NCBI RefSeq assembly: GCF_900250115.1
Contig: NZ_LT984805.1
Location: 1-64,000, forward strand
DNA: 64,000 nt
Source: Cupriavidus taiwanensis
GTDB taxonomy: Bacteria; Pseudomonadota; Gammaproteobacteria; Burkholderiales; Burkholderiaceae
Direction: 5' to 3'
Shown: positions 1 to 9,599 of the stretch, in pieces
Numbering within the stretch: position 1 is the first letter of the stretch
Layout: each line of letters starts with the position of its first letter
Translations under genes and position numbers: made by a program
The notes under the pieces: generated by a model
What the model saw: only the letters and a program-made list of their open reading frames with translations
Database searches by the model: none
What the model was told of the DNA's origin: nothing

Positions 1-18
1 CATTTAAATAAGATTGGC

Positions 19-2076
19 ATGAACGACATTTCCAGAAAACTCCCCGTTCCGCTCGATGGCGGCGCTCTCGACATTGCCGCAGATAAACGCGCCCTGCTCC
101 GTGACCTTTTCCCGTCGGTCTTTACCGAGACAAAGAACGATCACGACGAGCTCGTCTTTAGTGTCGATTTCGAAAGGCTGAAGGCGGAGTTGGGGGCCTT
201 CACGGAGGTCTTCGAATCACGAAGGGAGCGTTACGGGATGGACTGGCCGGGCAAGAAGGACTGCTTGAAGACTATTCAACACCGGTCATACGCCACACTC
301 AAACCCGTTCCGGAGGAGTCTGTTCGGTGGGACAGCAGCGACAACCTCTTTATAGAGGGTGACAACCTCGAGGTCCTCAAGCTCCTGCAGAAGTCGTACT
401 ACGGCAAGGTCAAAATGATCTACATTGACCCGCCGTACAACACCGGCAATGAGTTTATCTACCCTGATAACTACTCCGAGAGCCTCGAGACGTATCTCGC
501 CTACGCGAAACTCACGGACGAAGAAGGCAAGCGTTTCGCCACGAACACAGCGAGCGAAGGGCGCTTCCATACAAAATGGCTCAACATGATGTATCCGCGT
601 CTTTACCTGGCGCGTAACCTTCTTACCGAGGATGGGACGATTTTCGTGTCGATCGACGAGCACGAGATCGAGAACCTCAACCGGTTGATGGACGAGATCT
701 ACGGAGAATCGAACCGTATCGCCACCATTGTTTGGAAAGGCGCCACAGACAACAACCCGACTAGGGTTGCCGTTGAGCACGAGTACATCGTTTGTTTCGC
801 GAAGGATATCTCCAGATGCCCCGCCGTTTGGAAGAGCCGGGTAAGCGACGCAAAGGACATGATGCTAGCCAAGTACGAAGAACTGCGCCCCGTGTACTCC
901 AGTCCAGGGGTGATCCAGGAACACTTCCGCCGATTCATCAAGGACAACTCCGAATCGCTCGCGTCCATCACGCACTACAACCTAGTCGACAATGACGGCG
1001 TATATACAGGATCTCGGAAGGTCCATAACCCGAAGCCGGGCGGATATGTCTACCGGGTCGAGCATCCTGAAACAGGCGAAAACTGCGTCTTGCCAGCTAA
1101 TGGGTACCGATTTCCCGAGGAGCGGATGAAGGAGCTTATTCAGCAGAAGAAGATCATTTTCGGTGACGACCATACCCAAATCGTACAGATCAAGGAATAC
1201 CTCAAAGACTTCGAGGAGAAATTGTCGAGCGTCATCCACTTGGACAGTCGTGCCGGCGCTAACGAGATCGGCCGTCTGCTGGGAAATCGAAAGGTGTTCA
1301 CAAACCCCAAGCCTTACGAACTGCTCGCGTACATCTTCGATTTTCAGTTAGACAACGGGGACATCCTTCTCGATTTCTTCGCCGGCTCGTGCGCGTCGGC
1401 CCAAGCCGTCATGGATTTGAATGCCAGGGATGGGGCCAAACGCAAATTCATCATGGTCCAGCTTCCCGAGCGCTTGGACGCGAGCGTCAAGGAGCATAAG
1501 GAGGGGCTAAGTTTCTGTCGGGACAACGGCCTTCCTGAGAACATCGCAGAAATCAGCAAATCGCGCCTGCGGCGCGCCCTCGACCGCTATTCCGGAGAGG
1601 ATGCACGCCAGGCAGAGCTTACTTCTTCCGATGCTGACCTCGGTTTCCGCGTTTTCAAGTTGGACAAGTCGAACTTCCGCCGATGGCAACAGATTGGAGC
1701 GAACGCTACGGTCGACCAGATCGCTGAACAACTTGAACTCCATGTCGAGCACGTCGATCCCTCGGCCTCCCAGGAAGCCCTTCTCTTCGAGATCCTGCTG
1801 AAAGCCGGCTTCCGCCCAACGGCGAAGGTAGAAACCGTGGAGATGGCCGACCTTCCCTTGTATTCAGTAGCAAGCGGCGCGCTACTGATCTGCCTAGCCC
1901 ACAGGATCACGAAGGAACTGATCGATGCTGTCGCCGCAGCAGAACCGATGCACTTCTTCTGCCTCGATTCGGCCTTCGGCGGCAACGACCAGCTAAAGGC
2001 AAACGCTGTTCAGACCTTCGCCGCGCGCAACCAGGGCCGCGAGAAAGCCTCGCAGATCGTATTTCGCACTGTTTAA
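19..2076 (+). CDS. mod: Type III restriction-modification DNA methyltransferase (Mod)
   Basis: Adenine-N6 methyltransferase and specificity subunit of a type III restriction system, 685 aa. The catalytic motif DPPYNTG lies at residues 137-143 and precedes the AdoMet-binding motif DFFAGS at 452-457, the beta-class order typical of Mod. The third glycine of the usual FxGxG is Cys458. The stretch between the motifs (roughly 230-420) should hold the target-recognition domain. The ATG at 19 follows an AT-rich leader at the window edge. The res gene begins 14 bp after the stop, so the pair is an operon. Family known, target sequence unknown. The promoter, if any, lies outside the window. Confidence 0.95.
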   Translation: MNDISRKLPVPLDGGALDIAADKRALLRDLFPSVFTETKNDHDELVFSVDFERLKAELGAFTEVFESRRERYGMDWPGKKDCLKTIQHRSYATLKPVPEESVRWDSSDNLFIEGDNLEVLKLLQKSYYGKVKMIYIDPPYNTGNEFIYPDNYSESLETYLAYAKLTDEEGKRFATNTASEGRFHTKWLNMMYPRLYLARNLLTEDGTIFVSIDEHEIENLNRLMDEIYGESNRIATIVWKGATDNNPTRVAVEHEYIVCFAKDISRCPAVWKSRVSDAKDMMLAKYEELRPVYSSPGVIQEHFRRFIKDNSESLASITHYNLVDNDGVYTGSRKVHNPKPGGYVYRVEHPETGENCVLPANGYRFPEERMKELIQQKKIIFGDDHTQIVQIKEYLKDFEEKLSSVIHLDSRAGANEIGRLLGNRKVFTNPKPYELLAYIFDFQLDNGDILLDFFAGSCASAQAVMDLNARDGAKRKFIMVQLPERLDASVKEHKEGLSFCRDNGLPENIAEISKSRLRRALDRYSGEDARQAELTSSDADLGFRVFKLDKSNFRRWQQIGANATVDQIAEQLELHVEHVDPSASQEALLFEILLKAGFRPTAKVETVEMADLPLYSVASGALLICLAHRITKELIDAVAAAEPMHFFCLDSAFGGNDQLKANAVQTFAARNQGREKASQIVFRTV

Positions 2077-2090
2077 CCCAGGGCTCTACG

Positions 2091-5081
2091 ATGAAGCTCA
2101 AATTTGACTCAACGCTGGAGTACCAGCACGACGCGTTCAACGCCGTAACGGACCTGTTCGAGGGAATGGCGTTCAGCCAGGATAGCCATTCCGTCACGCT
2201 CGGAACGGAAACGATGTTCGGCGGCGAACATGCCGAGCTTGGGATCGGCAACATAATGCCGTTGGCTCCGACGCAATTTCTTGCAAACTTGCAGTCTGTC
2301 CAAGCACGCAACAACGTTCCGAAATCCCGAGCCTTGATCGAAGAAGGCGGCCCGTACGATTTCCCGAATTTCTCCATTGAAATGGAGACCGGTACCGGGA
2401 AGACCTACGTCTACCTGCGCACTGTGTTTGAATTGAACCGCCTCTATGGTTTCCGGAAATTCGTCGTCGTCGTCCCGTCAGTCGCGATTCGCGAAGGCGT
2501 CACGACTTCTCTCGTGCTGATGCGGGACCACTTCCGAGATTTGTATGACAACGTCGCGTTCGACAGCTTCGTGTACAACTCGAGGGATCTGAGCCGCGTC
2601 CGGCAGTTCGCCGTAAACAACGAGATCCAGATCATGGTGATCAATATCCAAGCCTTCGCGAAGGATGCGGAAAAAGCTGGAAATGTGATCCATCAGGAGC
2701 AAGATCGAATGTCGGGCCGCAAGCCGATCGACTTCGTGCGGGCAACGAACCCGATAGTCATAATTGACGAGCCGCAGAGCGTCGATACCACCGCGAAATC
2801 CCAAAAAGCGATCGCTGGACTAAATCCGCTCCTCTGCCTGCGCTACTCGGCGACGCACGTCCACCCGTACAACCTGCTCTACCAGCTCGACCCGATTCGG
2901 GCATATGACCTCCGGCTAGTCAAGCAAATCGAAGTCGTGGATGCGAATCCCGTACGGGACTTCAACCGGACGATGGTCCGCCTCGACTGGATTGGTTATC
3001 CGGGAAGGGCCAAAACGCCTCAGGCCAAGGTCACGGTTTTCGAAGATACCTCGAACGGACCGCGGGAGAAACCAGTCACGCTCAAGCACGGCGCGGATTT
3101 ATCCTTGTTCACAAACCGCTCCGACTACGAGGGGTATCAGGTCACCAACATCAGCGCCGAACCGGGAAGCGAGTATATCGAATTTGGAAATGGGCAGATC
3201 CTCGAGCTATCGCGGGAAACGGGGGGCATGGCCGACGAGCGCATGAAGAATCAGATTCGACAAACCGTCGAAGAGCACTTCGCCAAAGAGAAGAAATTTA
3301 AGGCGCTCGGGATCAAGGTCCTGTCGCTGTTCTTCCTCGACCAGGTCGGCAGCTACCGCCAGTATGACGACGAAGGGAACCGGTGCAATGGAAAGGTCTC
3401 TCAGTGGTTCGAAGAGATCTATGCAGAGGTCGCTGCCAAGTCAATTTACCAGGGCGTGCTCACCTACTCAGCCGAGCAGGTTCACGACGGCTACTTCTCG
3501 GCAGACCGCAGGAAGGGCAAGGTCGTCACACTTCTGGACACGAGCGGCAGCACCGCCAAGGATGACGAGACGTACGAGCTGATCATGAAGGACAAAGAAC
3601 GGCTGCTCGACCCGGAGGAGCCACTCCGCTTCATCTTCAGTCATTCGGCACTCAAAGAAGGCTGGGATAACCCGAACGTCTTTCAGATCTGCACACTCCG
3701 GGAGATGGGAACTGAAAATGAACGCCGCCAGACGCTCGGCCGCGGACTTCGCCTTCCCGTCAACAAAGACGGGGACCGGATCTTCAACGAACAGATCAAC
3801 CGCTTGACGGTCATCGCGAACGAGTCTTTTCAAGACTACGCCAAGGGCCTTCAGGCCGACATTGAAAAGGCCATCGACCCGGACGGAAGTTTCCGTTTTG
3901 GTCGGGTTCCGAAACTGGCGTTCACTCCTCTGCTCAACCCGGAAGGAACTGCCCAACTCACCGAGGAGCAATCCGAGGCAATCTGGAAGCACCTTGTGTC
4001 CAAAGGGTTCCTCGACCGAAACGGCGACTTCGAAAGTGCCTTCAAGCCGAATTCTGAAGGCTTCACCCTGAATCTACCCCTGGATTTTTCCGCCGAGGGA
4101 TTCGAGGCTGCCGTGGTAGGCCGTCTCAACCGATTCGTCCCCCGCGACTTCGTTAAGGACGCCCGAATGCGCGAGTCAGTCAAGTACAACAAGCGGGTCG
4201 AACTCAATCCCGAGTTCCAGATTCTCTGGGAAAAGATCAGTCGGAAAACTCGCTACTCGGTGGAATTCCAAACCGACGAGCTGATCGCGAAGGCTATCTT
4301 AAAGATGCGAGACATGCCTGAGATCAAGGCCGTCCGGATAGAAGTCACGAAACGATCAGTCGACATCACCGAAGCCGGGGTGGACGGCGGGCTCGTGACG
4401 AGCAACCGCACATATGTCGTGGCCAACGAGCAGCCGCTTCCGGACATACTTGCATTCCTTCAACGCGAAACCGAGCTCACGCGCGGAACGCTCGTACGTA
4501 TCCTTAAGGATTGCGGACAACTCAACTACTTCGGGATAAATCCGCAGGCCTTCATGACGGAATGCGCCAAGCTAATCAACCGAGCCCTCCACGAACTTAT
4601 TGTTGACGGGATCAAGTACGAGCCGATTGCCGGTCAGGCATACGAAATGCGCCTGTTTGAAGAGGCAGAAGTTGAGGAATACCTCGACAGGCTGTACGCG
4701 GTGAAAGAAAAGGCCGGAATTCTCCCGGACGGCACCGAAGTGCCAAGGACGCCGTATGACTGGATTTCTTTCGATTCGGAAGTGGAGCGGACGGTGGCCG
4801 AACGGCTCGACGGGGATCCCCAAGTAAAGTTCTTTTGCAAGCTCCCGCGGGGATTCAAGGTTCCGACGCCGATCGGCAACTACAACCCCGACTGGGCGAT
4901 CGTCCTCGAGGACGATGGGAAACTTTACCTTGTCCGCGAAACGAAGAGCACGCTCGATTCCGACAAGCTCCGCGACAGTGAGAACCGGAGAATAAAGTGT
5001 GGTAAAGCACACTTCAAGGCGCTCGGCGTTGACTTCAAGGCGGCGACGAACATCCATGAGGTACTGACTGGAGCTGCCTAA
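2091..5081 (+). CDS. res: Type III restriction endonuclease subunit (Res)
   Basis: ATP-dependent translocase/nuclease that works with Mod and cleaves DNA carrying unmodified sites; 996 aa, the normal Res size. Superfamily 2 helicase features are visible: Walker A ETGTGKT at residues 99-105 and the DEAD-box variant DEPQ at 226-229. The conserved HSALKEGWDNPNVFQ and QTLGRGLRLP motifs sit in the second RecA domain. Near the C-terminus a PD-(D/E)xK nuclease site is legible: PD at 933-934 and ETK at 950-952. No truncation or frameshift is seen, so the type III system looks functional. Confidence 0.95.
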   Translation: MKLKFDSTLEYQHDAFNAVTDLFEGMAFSQDSHSVTLGTETMFGGEHAELGIGNIMPLAPTQFLANLQSVQARNNVPKSRALIEEGGPYDFPNFSIEMETGTGKTYVYLRTVFELNRLYGFRKFVVVVPSVAIREGVTTSLVLMRDHFRDLYDNVAFDSFVYNSRDLSRVRQFAVNNEIQIMVINIQAFAKDAEKAGNVIHQEQDRMSGRKPIDFVRATNPIVIIDEPQSVDTTAKSQKAIAGLNPLLCLRYSATHVHPYNLLYQLDPIRAYDLRLVKQIEVVDANPVRDFNRTMVRLDWIGYPGRAKTPQAKVTVFEDTSNGPREKPVTLKHGADLSLFTNRSDYEGYQVTNISAEPGSEYIEFGNGQILELSRETGGMADERMKNQIRQTVEEHFAKEKKFKALGIKVLSLFFLDQVGSYRQYDDEGNRCNGKVSQWFEEIYAEVAAKSIYQGVLTYSAEQVHDGYFSADRRKGKVVTLLDTSGSTAKDDETYELIMKDKERLLDPEEPLRFIFSHSALKEGWDNPNVFQICTLREMGTENERRQTLGRGLRLPVNKDGDRIFNEQINRLTVIANESFQDYAKGLQADIEKAIDPDGSFRFGRVPKLAFTPLLNPEGTAQLTEEQSEAIWKHLVSKGFLDRNGDFESAFKPNSEGFTLNLPLDFSAEGFEAAVVGRLNRFVPRDFVKDARMRESVKYNKRVELNPEFQILWEKISRKTRYSVEFQTDELIAKAILKMRDMPEIKAVRIEVTKRSVDITEAGVDGGLVTSNRTYVVANEQPLPDILAFLQRETELTRGTLVRILKDCGQLNYFGINPQAFMTECAKLINRALHELIVDGIKYEPIAGQAYEMRLFEEAEVEEYLDRLYAVKEKAGILPDGTEVPRTPYDWISFDSEVERTVAERLDGDPQVKFFCKLPRGFKVPTPIGNYNPDWAIVLEDDGKLYLVRETKSTLDSDKLRDSENRRIKCGKAHFKALGVDFKAATNIHEVLTGAA

Positions 5082-5786
5082 TTCGTCGCGCCGCGCTCTG
5101 CGGCGCTAGTCGCTCACAGTAACCCGTCAGCACCATGAAAGTGATTGCGGGCGATTTACCCAGAATGATCGACGAGAAGGCAGCATGGGTTGGAAGGCGG
5201 TGTTCCAGTTCGATAATCAAACGTCCGCGGCGGCGATGGAGCAGCAGGGGTGCGCGGCCGAGTTCAGCGGGGCTACCCACCGCACAAAAAGGCGGCGCAA
5301 CTGGCGGAGTCAGGGTGGCGAGCAACGTGGGCCGCGGTGGATTAGCAAGCGAGCGTGTAGGGAAGGGACGAACTTCGCATGCGGCTCAATGCTGACCAAC
5401 AGCAGCAAGTCCAACTGGACCCTCGAAGAATTGCAGTGGACCCTTCATCCAGAAGGCGACACGAATGGGATGGCATGGCGCGATGGTTCCTCGATCAAGT
5501 TCATCAGCAACCCGCCCTGCTTAAGAAGGGCCAGCAGCATCCTACTTGAAACGTTCGTACGGACCGGCCATGGAATTCGTTCCCGCTAAGAATGCTACCG
5601 CTACTTGCGTAGCCGCCCGCTTCGAGCCCGAAGTGCACCAATTCGGACTCTGTTGGCCGCAGCTGTCGCCTCGTCATTTTTTTGAGCAGAGTGTTGAAAA
5701 ACCTCTGCCTCCGAGAGAACCTGGCGGCCTACAGCTTTATCATTTAGGGACGGCAGTCCGACAAAACATGAGAGCGAGAGGGTAAT
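5082..5786. other. Intergenic region, no convincing gene
   Basis: 705 bp separate the type III system from the next R-M gene. Two overlapping short frames (from 5135 and 5185) have poor codon logic and no recognisable domain. Their starts hint at a decayed small gene but this cannot be supported. The last 80 bp before 5787 presumably hold the promoter of the downstream gene. Confidence 0.4.
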
Positions 5787-8700
5787 TTGCAAAAATCGTC
5801 GAACAATCAGTCTACATTTGGGAATTCGCTGAGTGGGAGGCTGCTAGCTGATTTGCGTCGTGCGAACACCGAGGCAGCTAAGAAGGAGCGGTTCTTGCAA
5901 TATCTCTCCGCCGTCTTCGCGCACGACCTCGGTGCGCAGGAACTAATCGCCGCACTTTCACTCGGTGCTGAGAGGACCGTAGCCAACGTTGTTCGTGGCG
6001 GCAAAGCGAGCCGCGGCCGGGCAGACACCCAGACGAATACCGTCATTGTGGAATGGGAAAAGGACCTGTCGCGTACCGGTGAGCACGCTATGGAACAGCT
6101 AGAGGAATATCTTGCGGGTAACTGGCGCTCCGGTCAAGAATACCGCTTCATTCTTATCGCAACCGACGGAATCAAGTGGCGAATATATGCCCCTGATTGG
6201 TCCACCTTGGAAATGGGGCAATTCTCTCTAACATCAAATTATTCACTCCGAGAGATTAGAAAATTTGATCTAACCGAGGAATCCCTGGGCGAATTCCCGT
6301 TTTTTCTCGATGAAATTCTGTTCGCATCTCAGCCAAAGATTGCGACCCTAGAAAGTATCCGTTCCGATTTTGGTGATACGTCATCTACGTTCATCAATTC
6401 AATCAGTTTCTTATTTGACTGCATTAAAGATTTTTCTCACCACTCAGAACTTCAGGTGGCACTTGATCAGTGGAGAAAATTTCTTAGCGTTGCTTATGGA
6501 CGGTTCGATGCTTCACCGGGAATGTTCCTCGTTCACACGTATCTATCTATTTTTGCAAAATTAATCGCGTTTTCGGTCATAGCGGAGGAAACCGCCAGAG
6601 GGGATCAAAGAGTTAAATCCATCCTCAGCGGAAAGGAATTCGCGAAATTTAACGTTGAAAGATTTATCGAGGACGACTTCTTTCATTGGGTAAACGCTGA
6701 GCCCTATTTTTCCCGCCTAAAACCTGCCTTCCGCGAAATTAATAATCGGATCGGCGAGTACGACTTGACTGATGTTCGGGAAGACATTCTCAAGGGTGTT
6801 TATCAAGAACTTGTTGATTTAGATACTCGTCACGCACTCGGAGAATATTACACACCGGACTGGCTGTGTGAAAAGATCGTCGAAGAAACCCGATTTACCG
6901 AGACGTATCGAGTATTAGACCCCGCATGTGGCAGCGGGTCATTCCTGCGCGCCGCAATCGCGAAGATGCGAAATGAATCGCCTCAGATTGACGCTACCAC
7001 AATATCGAGAAGAGTTGTGGGAATCGACATTCACCCGCTTTCGGTACAGATCGCAAAAACGACGATCATCATCGCGATGGGGAAGCTGATTGCCCAATCA
7101 AATGACCCAGTAACGTTGCATATTTATTTGGCAAACTCCCTACTGGTCCCGGAAACATCGGCCGACTTATTTGAATCCACATTCAAAGTTAGCGTTGACA
7201 ACCGTCAGTACTCTCTAAATGTGGCTAGAATAGCCGGCCCAGATGAATTTGATTCCCTCATTACATTTTGCGACGATCTGGTGAGACAGCATGAAGGCTT
7301 GATTGCCCAATCGAGGTTTTTCAAGCTGGCGACTTCCGCATTGGATGGGGCTACCGACCAGCTCAAGCACGATTTGTATTTCGTGTACAGGGGCATGAAG
7401 GAAGCAAGCATTAACGGGCGCGACTCGATTTGGAAGTTTATTCTTCAAAATAGCTATAAGCCTGTTTTCTTGCGCGGTCAGTTCGATCTAATTTTGGGAA
7501 ATCCGCCATGGTTAACGTATGCGGACGTCACCAATTCCGATTATCAACAGATGCTAATGGGATTGGCAGATCACTATAACGTCACCCCCCCAAAAAGGGC
7601 TGATATCCCACACCTCGAAATCGCCGCGATCTTTGTTGCACACTCGGTCAATTACTTTCTGAAACCTAGTGGAACACTTGCATTCGTACTGCCAAGGAGC
7701 TTCGTTTCTGCTTCCCAACATGAAAATATTCGGAGAGGAACCGTAAGCAGCCTCGAGTTAAAGGAATTGTGGGACTTGAACGACGTAAGTCCACTTTTCC
7801 GTGTTCCCTCATGCGTTATGTTCTTCAAACACAGCGCATCGGATAACCTCCGGCGGCGAGTTTCTCTTCCGACTTTTCCTGGGAAGCGACTGGAAGGAAA
7901 GCTACCTCGCGAGCATCTACATTGGGGGAACGCTACAAGATTCATCCGCCTAGAAGACGTTTCATGGCACTTGTCTACGTTAGGTGCGTCGGGCGCACGC
8001 TCGGCGTTTACTGTGGGCGGGTCCACGCAGTCAATAGGCACTAATGCATATGAGAAGAAATTCTCGCAAGGGGCGACGGTTGTTCCACGCAATTTCTTTT
8101 TCATTGATCTGGAAACGGATTATGATGGTGGCGGCTTTGTCGGGCGCACTTGGTCTGTCAGAACCGCCACGGCAGCGGCCCGAGAGGCAAAGGCGCCTTG
8201 GAAAAACCATTCCCTAACGGGTCGAATTGAGGGCGACTATATCTTCAGGACAGCCATCGCAAACAATCTCGTACCCTTCGCGCTTTTCTCCCCCCCCATC
8301 GTGGCACTTCCAATTACTGAGAATGGGTCAGATCAGGAAGCCACTTCATTCAGTCTCTTAAATAATGCCGATCTTTTGGGTAGGCGTTCAAGATACGCCG
8401 CGGCTTGGTTCTCTGAGGCAGAACACCTCTGGGATAAGCACCGCACGGAGAAAAATAGGAAAAACGGAATTGGACTGCTTCGATGGCTAAATTGGCAAAA
8501 CAAATTGACCGATCAGAATCCATCTGCGCGATACCTTGTTATCTATACGTCTTCGGGACAAGATGCCTGCGCCGCGGTGGTAGACCGACAGGATTTTGAT
8601 GCGCCCTTCATTGCCGAACACAAGACATATTGGGCTGAGTTCGGGACCAGAACAGAAGCCGACTATGTGTCAGCATTCATTAATTCTGATTTTGCTAACT

Positions 8701-9059
8701 TTCAGATTAAGGATTTTCAATCTAGAGGACTTTTCGGAGCGCGTGATATTCATAAGCTGATCGTAAAGGTACCGTTCCCTCGATATGACGCCAGCAATGA
8801 GATGCATAAGCGACTCTCTGCACTTGGCCGGAAGTGTGGTCAGTCGATCAGCACGTACCTTGAGAAGGAGATCGCCCATGATGCATCCGCCCGAGGACTT
8901 GGACGTTTACGAGCTCGGATTCGGGAAATGCTGTCTGGAGAGATGCAAGAAATAGACGAGATCGTATCGGTGCTGTCTACAGGACGATCCATTGACGCTG
9001 CGGCTCGCCGAGGAAAAAAAAGAAGCCGCCAGCCCCGATTGCCTGGACTGTTCGACTAA
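5787..9059 (+). CDS. Type IIG-like restriction-modification protein (Eco57I-type adenine methyltransferase fusion)
   Basis: Large single-chain protein, 1090 aa. A gamma-class N6-adenine methyltransferase core is clear: AdoMet motif VLDPACGSGSFLRA beginning at residue 376, preceded by GEYYTPDWL, and the catalytic NPPW at 572-575. The C-terminal 400 residues look like a target-recognition region. Near the N-terminus D80 and the EWEK tetrapeptide at 89-92 sit where type IIG enzymes carry a PD-(D/E)xK nuclease, but the spacing is not canonical, so nuclease activity is inferred. The TTG start follows a purine-rich GAGCGAGAGGG. The DNA is visibly more AT-rich than the neighbouring res gene, suggesting separate acquisition. 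Alternative: a BREX-like PglX methyltransferase, but no other BREX genes are nearby. Confidence 0.85.
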   Translation: MQKSSNNQSTFGNSLSGRLLADLRRANTEAAKKERFLQYLSAVFAHDLGAQELIAALSLGAERTVANVVRGGKASRGRADTQTNTVIVEWEKDLSRTGEHAMEQLEEYLAGNWRSGQEYRFILIATDGIKWRIYAPDWSTLEMGQFSLTSNYSLREIRKFDLTEESLGEFPFFLDEILFASQPKIATLESIRSDFGDTSSTFINSISFLFDCIKDFSHHSELQVALDQWRKFLSVAYGRFDASPGMFLVHTYLSIFAKLIAFSVIAEETARGDQRVKSILSGKEFAKFNVERFIEDDFFHWVNAEPYFSRLKPAFREINNRIGEYDLTDVREDILKGVYQELVDLDTRHALGEYYTPDWLCEKIVEETRFTETYRVLDPACGSGSFLRAAIAKMRNESPQIDATTISRRVVGIDIHPLSVQIAKTTIIIAMGKLIAQSNDPVTLHIYLANSLLVPETSADLFESTFKVSVDNRQYSLNVARIAGPDEFDSLITFCDDLVRQHEGLIAQSRFFKLATSALDGATDQLKHDLYFVYRGMKEASINGRDSIWKFILQNSYKPVFLRGQFDLILGNPPWLTYADVTNSDYQQMLMGLADHYNVTPPKRADIPHLEIAAIFVAHSVNYFLKPSGTLAFVLPRSFVSASQHENIRRGTVSSLELKELWDLNDVSPLFRVPSCVMFFKHSASDNLRRRVSLPTFPGKRLEGKLPREHLHWGNATRFIRLEDVSWHLSTLGASGARSAFTVGGSTQSIGTNAYEKKFSQGATVVPRNFFFIDLETDYDGGGFVGRTWSVRTATAAAREAKAPWKNHSLTGRIEGDYIFRTAIANNLVPFALFSPPIVALPITENGSDQEATSFSLLNNADLLGRRSRYAAAWFSEAEHLWDKHRTEKNRKNGIGLLRWLNWQNKLTDQNPSARYLVIYTSSGQDACAAVVDRQDFDAPFIAEHKTYWAEFGTRTEADYVSAFINSDFANFQIKDFQSRGLFGARDIHKLIVKVPFPRYDASNEMHKRLSALGRKCGQSISTYLEKEIAHDASARGLGRLRARIREMLSGEMQEIDEIVSVLSTGRSIDAAARRGKKRSRQPRLPGLFD

Positions 9060-9292
9060 GCGGGCTGATTGGCGCAAGTGGATGTCTGGCGTAATTGCGC
9101 GCCCGCCCAAGTAGCGCCAACAGTTGGGGCACGCCGCGGCTGGCTAGGGTAGTCGTGCCTGCAGCCGCGTCGTACGCCTGATTGGATTAGATATGCGAGC
9201 TCTCGACGACAGCAGCGCCTCCAGCATTGAGTCAGACGATCTAATCCTTCGGCTTCCATGACAAGGCGGCCGACGTGCGTCTGCGCCAGCAA

Positions 9293-9464
9293 GGGGTCAT
9301 CGTACTTTCCATGCAAAAAATGGCGGTAGCGGACCGCAGAGCCGCCCGCAGCAAGGTTTCTCGGTGCAATCAATCACGGGCCGACGGTGCATCCGTAAGT
9401 CCTTGATAGCCAAAAGCTTTCGGGGTCATACCGCCAGAAAATGCACGGAAAGTACGATGCCCCC
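9293..9464. mobile_element. Miniature element bounded by Tn3-family-like inverted repeats (TIME-like)
   Basis: Two 36-bp inverted repeats face inward. The left arm starts GGGGTCATCGTACTTTCC at 9293; the right arm, read on the minus strand from 9464, starts GGGGGCATCGTACTTTCC. Further in, both arms share TGCA and TGGCGGTA. A GGGG start and about 38-bp length are typical of Tn3-family ends, and IS1071-type ends are similar as I recall them. Only about 100 bp lie between the arms and no transposase is present. No 5-bp target duplication is visible (AGCAA versus ACCTT). The rest of 9060-9599 shows no gene. Confidence 0.55.
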
Positions 9465-9599
9465 ACCTTCAGTCCAGTCGCTAACTGTTTGCCTGAGCGG
9501 GTCAGTCCAGAACTCGATCGACTGCGGAGAACATACCCCGCCTGGCCTTCGCGCGGGCGATGGTCATTTCCCGACTCGACAGCCTCGAGCCAGGCGAGA

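Noticed and set aside
5185..5589. 134-codon frame between the R-M genes
   Set aside because: Overlaps another frame of equal quality, no domain, poor codon pattern.
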